Of a stretch of 19,990 nt of DNA, positions 6,129 through 12,669 are shown one piece after another. Numbering within the stretch: the first letter of the stretch is position 1; every line of letters begins with the position of its first letter. Source of the stretch: Patescibacteria group bacterium (lineage in GTDB: Bacteria; Patescibacteriota; Minisyncoccia; Minisyncoccales; DG-74-1); contig JASEJL010000011.1 in the NCBI GenBank assembly GCA_030016465.1, forward strand, positions 1 through 19,990, written 5' to 3'. The translations under genes and the position numbers were made by a program. The notes below the pieces were generated by a model. The model did not search any database and had not been told where the DNA came from. It worked only from the letters and a program-made list of their open reading frames with translations.

Positions 6129-7427
6129 TTATTTTAATCTAATTTTGGTTAACTCAAACGGGTAGATAAAATTGATTTTAGTTCTTTTAAATTTGAGTGA
6201 TTGATTAGTAATAGATAAATTTATCAAAAAGGCTCTTTTCGATTGATATTTTTCGAGGAAATTCCTTAAACCTAAAGAAATCTTTGGTTTTTTAAGAGAG
6301 TACTTAACCTCTACAGGTAGGAGTTGTTTTCCTTTAATAATAACAAAATCAACCTCGGCTTTTTGTTTGGTCCGCCAGAAACGAATTTTGCCTAAACTAT
6401 TTCTCAAACAGAGTTTTAATTCATTAAAAATCGCATTTTCCAAAAGCTGGCCTTTGTCTAATCTTTGTTCGGCCTTTGAAAAGTTCTCCAAAGCCAAATT
6501 TCGTAGACCCAAATCAGCAAAGTAAATTTTAGGAGTCTTGATTATTTCCTGACGAGGATTTTCAAAATAAGGTAAAAGAGAGTTAATCACAAAAGTCTGC
6601 TCCAGGGCATAAATATATCTTTCTACGGTCTGACGATCTATGCCTAAATTAGTGGCTAATTCTTGGATATTAATCAATTGACCAACCTGACCAGCCAACA
6701 ATTTAATCAAATTATTAAAGGCTAATTTGTTTTTTATTTCTAAAAAACCAAGAATGTCTTTCTCAATAAATGAGGAATTGATTTCTTTTAATATCAGTAG
6801 TTTCTCTTGTTGGCTCTTACTCAAAACCACCCGAGGATAGCCTCCAAAGACAAGGTATTCTTGAAATAATTTCAAAAAAGTTTTTTGATCTAAAAGAACT
6901 AATTTTTTACCAGAAATTAATCGCTCATAAAGAGATTTATTTTTAGCGGAAACAAATTCGGAAAAAGAAAATGGCTGGAGTGAGAAGACAATTTTTCGAC
7001 CAGCCAGGGATTCTTTCATTTTGGCTTTTATTTCTAAAGATGATGAGCCGGTTAAAACGATTTTAGCATTAAGGCGGCTATCATAAACCCCTTTGAAAAA
7101 TTTGGCTGCCTCCTTTGCCTTCTGAGCCTCATCAACCAAAACATAAATCCTTCTTTTTTTAGACCTTTCTTTTAGAAATTCAATAAAAGAGGTTTGATCT
7201 TGAAATATTTCCCAATCTTGAATTAAATCAAGGTTATAATAAAAAATATCATCAGGCGAAATCTTTTTTTCTTTTACCAACCAATCTTTCAGTTGTAACA
7301 AAAGCACAGTTTTGCCTACTTGACGAGAACCCGTGATTAAAGTCATCTCTGGCTTATTTAAATGCTTAATCACATCAGAAAAAAGTTCTCGTTTTATATA
7401 TTTTTGACTATCAAATTCTTGCTCCAT
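6129..7427 (-). CDS. AAA ATPase with DUF4143 (AAA_14 family)
   Basis: This 432-residue protein has the AAA_14 plus DUF4143 architecture, common in CPR and other small genomes and often in mobile or accessory regions. Seen: Walker A GSRQVGKT (33-40), Walker B YVLVDEAQ (95-102), sensor-1 LTGSSS (125-130), the conserved PFSFSEF (152-158), and a winged-helix-like IQELATNLGIDRQTVERYI. The C-terminal DUF4143 part ends with FWRTKQKAEVDFVI (D360) and LPVEVKY (E373, K375), a D-ExK pattern like PD-(D/E)XK nucleases. No membrane segment is seen. A Shine-Dalgarno-like AGGAG (7431-7435) sits 3 bases from the ATG, and a promoter-like pair lies just upstream. Function of the family is not established; roles in toxin-antitoxin or DNA handling have been suggested. 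Confidence 0.85.
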   Translation of the reverse strand: MEQEFDSQKYIKRELFSDVIKHLNKPEMTLITGSRQVGKTVLLLQLKDWLVKEKKISPDDIFYYNLDLIQDWEIFQDQTSFIEFLKERSKKRRIYVLVDEAQKAKEAAKFFKGVYDSRLNAKIVLTGSSSLEIKAKMKESLAGRKIVFSLQPFSFSEFVSAKNKSLYERLISGKKLVLLDQKTFLKLFQEYLVFGGYPRVVLSKSQQEKLLILKEINSSFIEKDILGFLEIKNKLAFNNLIKLLAGQVGQLINIQELATNLGIDRQTVERYIYALEQTFVINSLLPYFENPRQEIIKTPKIYFADLGLRNLALENFSKAEQRLDKGQLLENAIFNELKLCLRNSLGKIRFWRTKQKAEVDFVIIKGKQLLPVEVKYSLKKPKISLGLRNFLEKYQSKRAFLINLSITNQSLKFKRTKINFIYPFELTKIRLK

Positions 7428-7435
7428 ATACTCCT

Positions 7436-7463
7436 AATTTAGCATTACCAAATTATGTGTCAA
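7436..7463 (-). promoter_or_regulatory. promoter-like boxes before the AAA/DUF4143 gene
   Basis: On the - strand TTGACA (7463-7458) is followed, with 16-base spacing, by TAAATT (7441-7436), 8 bases before the ATG. That would give a near-leaderless transcript and leave the AGGAG box upstream of the start site, so one of the two signals may be fortuitous. The region overlaps a perfect 9-bp inverted repeat. Confidence 0.4.
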
Positions 7464-7476
7464 TACCTAATTTGGT
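7447..7476. repeat. perfect 9-bp inverted repeat, possible operator
   Basis: ACCAAATTA (7447-7455) and TAATTTGGT (7468-7476) are exact complements around 12 bases that contain the -35 box TTGACA. It begins at the ribbon C stop codon. The position over a promoter suggests an operator for an unknown regulator, possibly autoregulation by the AAA/DUF4143 protein (inference). Confidence 0.4.
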
Positions 7477-7807
7477 TAAACAACTTCCTGTAAATAGCAC
7501 TTCTCGCAATAGACAATTTCCGGTCTATCTGGAGCATAAGTAGTCAGGAATTCATTGGGACAAGGTTTATCTCCGTGAAAGTGTTTGTTAGTATTTTTGT
7601 AAACTCCATTAGTGAAGGTTTGTTCTCCACACATACATCTTCTTTTCCAGAGTTTTAAAGGATTTCTTTGTTTGATTCGTTAATCATCCGGCACTCCGGG
7701 CACCAAGTGGGTGGAGGGACTTTGATTTTTTCATAAAATAAAAAATCCTCAGGTTCAATGACAAACTCTTTTTTACAATTTTGACATTGTTTGATTTCTT
7801 GATTCAT
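7476..7807 (-). pseudogene. zinc-ribbon family, copy C (internally deleted, frame-broken)
   Basis: The ATG at 7807-7805 overlaps the PIN stop as ATGA. Frame 0 reads MNQEIKQCQNCKKEF, VPPPTWCPECRMINESNKEIL and stops (47 codons). The -1 frame continues RIKQRNPLKLW, KRRCMCGEQ, HFHGDKPCPNEF and TTYAPDRPEIVYCEKC to a TAA at 7476. The N-terminal half-module is thus joined to the C-terminal half-module of the same family, consistent with recombination between the two homologous modules seen in copy B, with ~480 residues removed. Adding one base would give a 110-residue protein. Length is exactly 332 bases, the same as copy D. Confidence 0.75.
7498..7556. repeat. 59-bp exact repeat, copy 2 (ribbon C)
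   Basis: Identical to 4346-4404 and in the same orientation. The corresponding stretch in ribbon D (from about 8459) is similar but diverged. Confidence 0.75.
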
Positions 7808-8244
7808 AAATCACTTTTTCTAAATTTCCTTAAAAATTCTGAAGGAAATAATATTTTAATTTTTGTCTTGTTTTTGACTTCTATGTAAAACTTCTTATCT
7901 AAAGTAATTAAAAAATCTGCCCTTGATTTTATTGCTCCGGCTAAAATCGGAGTATCTTCTGAATTTACAATTGCCCGGGCAGATTTTATTTCTTTTAATG
8001 TGACTTTCTGAGTAATTATTGGCCTACTGGTTAAAAAGTCAAAAAATGGAATTTCAAGCAAAGGAAATTTATTTTTTATAACCCTTTCTGTTTCCAAAAT
8101 AACTTCTGGAGAAATTATTAGAATTATTTTCTTTAACTTAAAAAATGAAATGATGATTCCTGAAGCGCCAGAGGGAGAGTTTAAACCTGATAACAAGGCA
8201 GAGGTGTCAAAAAAGATTTTAGATAATTTTTGAATATTTTTCAT
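7804..8244 (-). CDS. PIN-domain toxin (COG1569-like ribonuclease)
   Basis: This 146-residue PIN protein is probably the RNA-cleaving toxin of a type II toxin-antitoxin pair. Motifs are FFDTSALLSG with D13, an acidic pair in PEVILETERV (E47/E51), NSEDTPILAGA with D97, and ADFLITLDKKF with D110/D116, in the order expected for the metal-binding site. The pattern SGLNSPSGASG after the first aspartate is typical of the group annotated as putative TA toxin, PIN family. The start at 8244 lies 26 bases inside the preceding small gene, so translation is coupled. The TGA stop overlaps the ribbon C ATG. No signal peptide is seen; it should act in the cytosol. Whether it is active here is unknown, but all acidic residues are present. 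Confidence 0.85.
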   Translation of the reverse strand: MKNIQKLSKIFFDTSALLSGLNSPSGASGIIISFFKLKKIILIISPEVILETERVIKNKFPLLEIPFFDFLTSRPIITQKVTLKEIKSARAIVNSEDTPILAGAIKSRADFLITLDKKFYIEVKNKTKIKILFPSEFLRKFRKSDL

Positions 8245-8419
8245 TCCAAAATTCTTTTCTTATTTTCCTCACTTCTTTCACAAGATCTTTCTCTTGATAA
8301 ATACCGGTTCTTTTTTTCATCCTCACAAATCTTAATAATAAATCAACCTTTAATCTTTGAAGGCTCCTTTCAATCTCATCCACTCTATCTAAAATTGACG
8401 AAGAATTTTTTGTTCTCAT
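8219..8419 (-). CDS. small coiled-coil protein, probable antitoxin
   Basis: I place the start at the ATG at 8419 (MRTKNSSSILDRVDEIERSL), giving 66 residues. A longer version to 8470 would run 17 residues back into the end of ribbon D with unrelated sequence. The protein is charged and predicted helical, with heptad-like DRVDEIERSLQRLKVDLLLR near the N-terminus and a basic C-terminal half. It starts 17 bases after the ribbon D stop and overlaps the PIN gene, the usual antitoxin-toxin order. Small size and coupling support an antitoxin role, which is inference. I do not recognise a named antitoxin family or a clear DNA-binding fold. Confidence 0.65.
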   Translation of the reverse strand: MRTKNSSSILDRVDEIERSLQRLKVDLLLRFVRMKKRTGIYQEKDLVKEVRKIRKEFWNEKYSKII

Positions 8420-8436
8420 ATTTTTACGATAACATA

Positions 8437-8768
8437 TTAAATAACTTCCTGTAAATAACACTTTTCGCAATAGACAATTTCCGGTCCCTCTGGCGCATAA
8501 GTAGTCTCAAATTCATTAGGGCAAGGGTTATCGCCGTGGAAGTGTTTAATTATATTTTTGTAAACTCCATTTTCTGATTGGCTGCCAGCGCATTGGCGTT
8601 TACGATGCCAGAGCTTTAAAGGGTTTCTTTGTTTGATTCGTTAGTCAGCCGGCACTCCGGGCACCAAGTGGGTGGAGGGACTTTGATTTTCTCATAGAAA
8701 GCGAAGTCCTCAGGTTCAATCACAAATTCTTTTTTACAGTTTTGGCAGGTGCATTTTTCTTGATTCAT
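8437..8768 (-). pseudogene. zinc-ribbon family, copy D (internally deleted, frame-broken)
   Basis: From the ATG at 8768 frame 0 reads MNQEKCTCQNCKKEF, VPPPTWCPECRLTNESNKETL and stops after 47 codons. The -1 frame carries on with RIKQRNPLKLWHRKRQCAG, ENGVYKNIIKHFHGDNPCP, YAPEGPEIVYCEKC to a TAA at 8437. Junction, frame break and total length (332 bases) equal those of copy C, although the two have diverged in many codons (for example WHRKRQCAG versus WKRRCMCGE). They therefore descend from one already deleted ancestor. One knuckle cysteine is replaced by arginine here. It lies between the TraD-like ATPase gene and the antitoxin gene. Confidence 0.75.
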
Positions 8769-8835
8769 ATTTTTCTAACTGTTTAAGATCGGATTTTGGT
8801 CTGTCGCTATCAGACTCCAACAAACCATGTAATAA

Positions 8836-10287
8836 TTAAACTATTGGTTGGCCGGTTTCGGCAGTTTTTTCTTTTTTGACTTTTTCTTCGGCTTCTTTTT
8901 TGCGAAGTTCTTCTTCCATTTTCAATCTTCGTTCAGCTTCTTCCTCTAAAATTTTTTTCACTTTTTCTAAGGGGATGCTGTATTTTTTCCGACTTTGCTC
9001 AATAATTTCTTCTTTGTAAGAAGGGTGGCCGGGAGCTAAAACTGCCAGGGTTTCAGCTGAAAAAGGGTCGAAGGTCTCTCCTTCAATGGTCATTTTGATA
9101 AAAAATTCCTTGGTACCCAAATTCATCATATCTTCTGGTTTAAAAATCGGAGCCATCTCGCGAGATAATTTAAGGGCGTCTTCTCCGCCAACTCGAAAAA
9201 CAACAATTGTTCCGGTATTACCTAAAACAGTGGCTAAAACAGGAGGCAGTAATTGAGCCATATATTGATGGGCAACAGTAATACAAAACCCGTATTTTCT
9301 TGATTCGGCAAATAAATTCTCAAAGGTTGTAGTCATTAAATTATGAAACTCATCCACATATAGATAAAAATCTTCTCTTTCTTCTTCTCTCATTGAAGCT
9401 CTGGCTATTCCTGCCTGATAGAGTTTGGTAATAAACATTGAGCCAAAAAAACTGGAATTCTCTTCACCCAATTTCCCTTTAGCCAGATTAATCAAAAGAA
9501 TTTTTCGGTTATTCATAATATCCTCCAAATCAATTTTATTTTCTTCTTGACCGAAAATGCTTCTTAGTAAAGGGTCAGAAAGAAACTGACCAAGTTTATT
9601 AACCAGGGGAATAATGGCATCGGTATCAAACTTTTCTGACCAGTCAGCAAATTCAATGGCAAAGAATCTTTTGACCATATCATCAGTAATATAATCAACC
9701 ACTTTTTGACGATATTCCCGGTCAGTAAGAAGAGAAATCATTCCTCGCATTGTTGCTTTTGGATAATCTAAAAGAGCTAAACAAGTAAAACGAAAGACAT
9801 GTTCTAATCTGGGAGTCCAGTTAGCACCGAATTGCTTTTCCAGAACCTCAATTAAACCCTGAGCGACCCGATGTTTTAATTCCGGACTGACTTTTTTCAA
9901 GGGATTAAAAGAGACTGGCCAGTTTATATCAGCCGGATCAATTAAGACAACGTCATCCACTCTCTCTTTAGGAATAAAATCCAAAATCGCCTCAATTACA
10001 TCGCCGTGAGGGTCAATTAAACAAAGGCCATAACCCTGGGCAATATCCTGGCGAATTAAAAGTTCCAAAAGTTTTGATTTGCCTACCCCGCTCTTACCAA
10101 CCAGATACATATGCCGACGCCTGTCTTCTCTTTTAATGCCAAAAATAAATTTTTTTTCTTCTAAAGCTGCCTCATAATTGGTCCGACCAAAAAAAGAACA
10201 ATCTTTGGGATTAACTTTGCCATAGACGGGTAATTCTGGTGGCGGTGGCGCCAACCTAAATTTCCGAATTTTTATCTCTTGTGGCAT
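8836..10287 (-). CDS. TraD/VirD4-type ATPase, copy 2
   Basis: This 483-residue P-loop ATPase belongs to the VirD4/TraD (DUF87-like, TraM-recognition) superfamily. These motors couple DNA or protein substrates to type IV secretion or pilus machines. Seen: conserved FIFGIKREDRRRHMYLVGKS, Walker A GKSGVGKS (64-71), LIDPHGD (90-96), Walker B FYLYVDEFHN (307-316), sensor AHQYMAQL (339-346) and NTGTIVVFRVG. It has no membrane helix; membrane attachment may come from the neighbouring one-helix protein. The N-terminus contains PPPPELPVYGK (14-24), echoing the C-terminal PPPELPV of the 441-residue membrane protein. The C-terminus (~430-483) is a highly charged coiled coil. It starts 13 bases after the 42-codon zinc gene. 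The substrate is unknown. Confidence 0.85.
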   Translation of the reverse strand: MPQEIKIRKFRLAPPPPELPVYGKVNPKDCSFFGRTNYEAALEEKKFIFGIKREDRRRHMYLVGKSGVGKSKLLELLIRQDIAQGYGLCLIDPHGDVIEAILDFIPKERVDDVVLIDPADINWPVSFNPLKKVSPELKHRVAQGLIEVLEKQFGANWTPRLEHVFRFTCLALLDYPKATMRGMISLLTDREYRQKVVDYITDDMVKRFFAIEFADWSEKFDTDAIIPLVNKLGQFLSDPLLRSIFGQEENKIDLEDIMNNRKILLINLAKGKLGEENSSFFGSMFITKLYQAGIARASMREEEREDFYLYVDEFHNLMTTTFENLFAESRKYGFCITVAHQYMAQLLPPVLATVLGNTGTIVVFRVGGEDALKLSREMAPIFKPEDMMNLGTKEFFIKMTIEGETFDPFSAETLAVLAPGHPSYKEEIIEQSRKKYSIPLEKVKKILEEEAERRLKMEEELRKKEAEEKVKKEKTAETGQPIV

Positions 10288-10300
10288 ATCTTAATTATTT

Positions 10301-10429
10301 TTAGCAAAATTTTAAAGAAGAATAAATATCAAAAACCCTGCCACATTGCGGACAGGTTTTTTGATGAGGTTTGAGATCTTCTAAAATCTCATCTAAAGCA
10401 TTATTAAAATCTGGGGTTTTGAATGGCAT
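10301..10429 (-). CDS. 42-residue zinc-knuckle protein or fragment
   Basis: Reads MPFKTPDFNNALDEILEDL, then CPQCGRVFDIY and ends FC-stop. The ATG at 10429 shares a base with the TAA of the upstream ATPase (TAATG), so it is coupled. The CPQCGRVFDI knuckle resembles the start of the cysteine-rich ribbon family (CQNCKQNFKI), suggesting a truncated member or a fixed small protein. A second CxxC pair is lacking, so zinc binding would need dimerisation or a partner. The stop lies 13 bases ahead of the second ATPase gene. Independent expression is uncertain. Confidence 0.55.
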   Translation of the reverse strand: MPFKTPDFNNALDEILEDLKPHQKTCPQCGRVFDIYSSLKFC

Positions 10430-12183
10430 TATTTTTCCGATTCCTTTTTAAATTTTTCTAAAGATTCATCAAGAATTTTCCGCAGCCCTTCAATGTCTGG
10501 AGCCTTTTTGGGTTTTTTCTTCGGAAACAAACGTTCTTTTTTTAAATTTTCTAAAGAAATTGCTGGAGGAATTTCTTTTTTAATTTCAGTTTCTTTTGAG
10601 AATATTTTTGGTTTTGGCAGCATCTCTACTTCCGAAGGGCCAAATTCAATGCCTAATTTTTCCAATTCAGTGTAATTTTCCCGGATCTGAGGCCTCTTTG
10701 TCGGCATAGGTCTTGGTCTAATAGTAACTTTTATCTTTCCTTGTTCAACTTTCTTTAAACAAGCTTTACAATAAACCGGCCTACCTTGTTCTGGTTGAAA
10801 AACCACTCTGGTTTTTTTGCCACAGACAGAACAATTGGCTTTATAAAGGCTACTACTAGGAGGAGAAGGAAGTAAAACTGTTGGCGCTTCTAAAATTCCT
10901 GACCAGCGGGCAATTTTTGCTTCTACTTCTTCTCTAGGATTGGAATATCTTTCTCGAGAAATTCGAATTATTTTTTCTCGTTGGCTTCCTTTCTCACTAA
11001 TTGGTATTGGCGGTAAAGTTTGGGCTGAAAAAGGACGGGAAGTAATTCCATCAATCATTAATTTTAAATAAATGTGGTAATTGGGTAAGTTAACTAAATC
11101 TTCTTTATTAAATTCTGGCATAAATTCTTTTTCCAAAAATTCAGCATCAGCTGCTCCAACTCTAAAATTTATTAAAGTCCCGATATTGCCAAAAACTGCA
11201 TCCCTTACTTTGGTAGAGGTTTCAGTAATTAACTGACCAATATATTGATGAGCAATAATTAAATTCAGGCGGTATTTTCGAGCTTCAGAAAGAATGGTGG
11301 CAAAGGCTTCGGTGGCAAAGTTTTGAAATTCATCAACATAGAGATAAAAATCTTTTCTCTCTTTTTCGGGTATTCTCACTCTTTCCATTGCTGTCAGCTG
11401 AATTTTGGTAATGAGCATGGCTCCCAAAAGAGCTGAATTATCCTCGCCAATTCTTCCTTTAGAAACATTGACTAATAAAATTTTGCCGGTATCCATAATA
11501 TTTTGAAGGTCAATAGTACTTTTTGATTGACCGACAATGTTACGAATTAAAGAAACATTGAGAAATTGACCGACTTTATTTTGAATGGGAGCTATGGCTT
11601 CATTGCGATAATCTTCTCGCCAAAGAGTATATTCATTCACCCAAAAAGATTTAACAACTGGGTCTTTAATGTTGTTAACAATTTTTTGGCGATAATCTTT
11701 ATCAACCAAAATTCGATTAATGCCCAAAAGAGTGGTGCCATGAGTATCTAAAAGAGCTAAAATACAATTGTTTAAAATATATTCCATTCGGGCTGACCAA
11801 ACATTAGCCCAGATTTTAGTGAAAATACCGATTAAACCTGAAGCCACTAAATGTTTATATTGAGGATCCGGCACCTCTAAGATATTAAAACTAATCGGAT
11901 ATTCCGTATCAGCTGGATTAAAATAGACAACATCATTTATTCGATGAGAAGGAATTCTATCCAGAACTTCCTCGACAAATTCGCCGTGAGGATCAATAAT
12001 AGCTATCCCTTCACCCTTTTGAATGTCCTGTAAAGCCATATTTTTCAAAAGGCAGGTTTTTCCTACTCCGGTTTTTCCAATAATATACATATGCTGACGC
12101 CGGTCAGATTTTTTGATACCGAATTGCCTGTTTAAGTTCCGAAAAGTCGTCTTGGCAAAATAAGTTATTTCATCTTTAGCCAT
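10429..12183 (-). CDS. TraD/VirD4-type ATPase, copy 1, with zinc ribbon
   Basis: With the start at the ATG at 12183 (MAKDEITYFAKTTFR) it has 584 residues. The alternative TTG at 12237 would add 18 residues unlike the family. Seen: FGIKKSDRRQHMYIIGKTG, Walker A GKTGVGKT (36-43), IIDPHGEF (62-69), Walker B FYLYVDEFQN (279-288), AHQYIGQL (311-318) and NIGTLINFRVG. It aligns with copy 2 throughout the motor core. The C-terminal extension differs: it has a zinc ribbon with CSVC (451-454) and YCKAC (471-475), then a basic/proline linker and a charged tail. This zinc ribbon is an addition not present in copy 2. Membrane segments are absent. Two related motors side by side may form a hetero-oligomer or handle different substrates (inference). 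Confidence 0.85.
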   Translation of the reverse strand: MAKDEITYFAKTTFRNLNRQFGIKKSDRRQHMYIIGKTGVGKTCLLKNMALQDIQKGEGIAIIDPHGEFVEEVLDRIPSHRINDVVYFNPADTEYPISFNILEVPDPQYKHLVASGLIGIFTKIWANVWSARMEYILNNCILALLDTHGTTLLGINRILVDKDYRQKIVNNIKDPVVKSFWVNEYTLWREDYRNEAIAPIQNKVGQFLNVSLIRNIVGQSKSTIDLQNIMDTGKILLVNVSKGRIGEDNSALLGAMLITKIQLTAMERVRIPEKERKDFYLYVDEFQNFATEAFATILSEARKYRLNLIIAHQYIGQLITETSTKVRDAVFGNIGTLINFRVGAADAEFLEKEFMPEFNKEDLVNLPNYHIYLKLMIDGITSRPFSAQTLPPIPISEKGSQREKIIRISRERYSNPREEVEAKIARWSGILEAPTVLLPSPPSSSLYKANCSVCGKKTRVVFQPEQGRPVYCKACLKKVEQGKIKVTIRPRPMPTKRPQIRENYTELEKLGIEFGPSEVEMLPKPKIFSKETEIKKEIPPAISLENLKKERLFPKKKPKKAPDIEGLRKILDESLEKFKKESEK

Positions 12184-12202
12184 AAATTTTTTATCTAATT
12201 TC

Positions 12203-12231
12203 AGATTACCAAAAACAAAAATTGAAGTCAA
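12203..12231 (-). promoter_or_regulatory. weak promoter candidate for ATPase copy 1
   Basis: TTGACT (12231-12226), 17-base spacer, TAATCT (12208-12203). The predicted start is about 13 bases before the ATG at 12183. The -10 match is poor. It lies just downstream of the hairpin at 12238-12271, which would insulate it from the upstream operon. Confidence 0.3.
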
Positions 12232-12237
12232 AATCAA

Positions 12238-12271
12238 AACCCGACATTAAATAAGCTTTAACATCGGGTTT
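12238..12271 (-). terminator. extended hairpin before ATPase copy 1
   Basis: On the - strand AACCCGA...TCGGGTT (12270-12264 and 12244-12238) encloses a second stem TTAAA/TTTAA with a TG/TG internal mismatch, followed by TTGATTTT. It is a plausible terminator ending the membrane-protein operon, or an attenuator for the ATPase gene. The T-run is interrupted. Confidence 0.45.
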
Positions 12272-12312
12272 GAAACTTCAAACTATATAATTTCTTGCAA
12301 ATAATATTTTCA

Positions 12313-12344
12313 CCCAGTAGTAGAACCTATGCTTCGCTACAGGG
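12313..12344. repeat. dispersed imperfect palindrome, copy 1
   Basis: CCC-A-GTAG (12313-12320) pairs with CTAC-A-GGG (12337-12344) around a loop containing GCTTCG. The block resembles 18819-18849, including the following TTTAGCTTG / TTTCGCTTTGCTCG segment. Both are intergenic and probably belong to a family of small dispersed repeats. Confidence 0.5.
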
Positions 12345-12373
12345 CTTTAGCTTGTTTTTATTAAACTACCTCG

Positions 12374-12420
12374 CTGACAGACTATCTTGAATTTCTAAAA
12401 ATTCTGTCAGTCAGATCAAA
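12374..12420. repeat. inverted repeat beside the transposase relic
   Basis: CTGACAGA (12374-12381) and TCTGTCAG (12413-12420) are exact complements 31 bases apart. The repeat lies about 10 bases past the 3' end of the IS200-type remnant on the - strand, where such elements carry a subterminal palindrome. It could be the decayed right end of the element. Confidence 0.4.
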
Positions 12421-12430
12421 GGAGTTCTAG

Positions 12431-12660
12431 TTATTTTAAATGGTCTTTTTGTTGATGAATATATCATTGGATTTCATTTTTAGTTGTTTGATCAGTAATG
12501 ATTAAAAGATAATAGCTTTTACACCACATCTTGTCATTTTAAAAGTATCTTTTTGATTTCTGAATTGTTTTCATAGATATACTTTTAAATCCAGATTTTG
12601 ATTAGTTTGACAATCTGGGATGGGGAATAAGAAGGTAAAGCTGAAAAATATGAAAACTTG
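12431..12660 (-). pseudogene. IS200/IS605-type Y1 transposase (tnpA) remnant
   Basis: On the - strand the sequence reads SALPSYSPSQIVKLIK, then one frame change to KSGFKSISMKTIQKS, a TAA, NDKMWCKSYYLLIITDQ, TTKNEIQ, a TGA and YIHQQKDHLK before a final TAA at 12431. The order SPSQIVKLIKS, then MW-x-KSYY, then a short TxxEIQ-x-YIxxQ helix is the usual C-terminal half of IS200-type HUH transposases. That last helix normally carries the catalytic tyrosine; YIHQQ fits. The N-terminal half with the HUH motif is missing; it would lie where the membrane-protein gene (stop at 12670) now is. The relic has two nonsense codons and one frameshift, so it is inactive. Confidence 0.7.
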
Positions 12661-12669
12661 GTCAGGTAC

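Noticed and set aside
8786..8816. Hairpin after the TraD-like ATPase copy 2 stop (GTCTG/CAGAC)
   Set aside because: The stem is only five base pairs with bulges beyond, and no T-run follows on the - strand, so it is too weak to call a terminator.
10335..10365. Terminator-like hairpin (CCTG...CAGG with T-run)
   Set aside because: It falls inside the CPQCGRVF coding segment of the small zinc gene, has bulges in the stem, and is explained by codon sequence.
12184..12237. Longer N-terminus of ATPase copy 1 from a TTG at 12237
   Set aside because: The extra residues do not match the family, and the ATG at 12183 aligns the FxxxT...FGIK start with copy 2.
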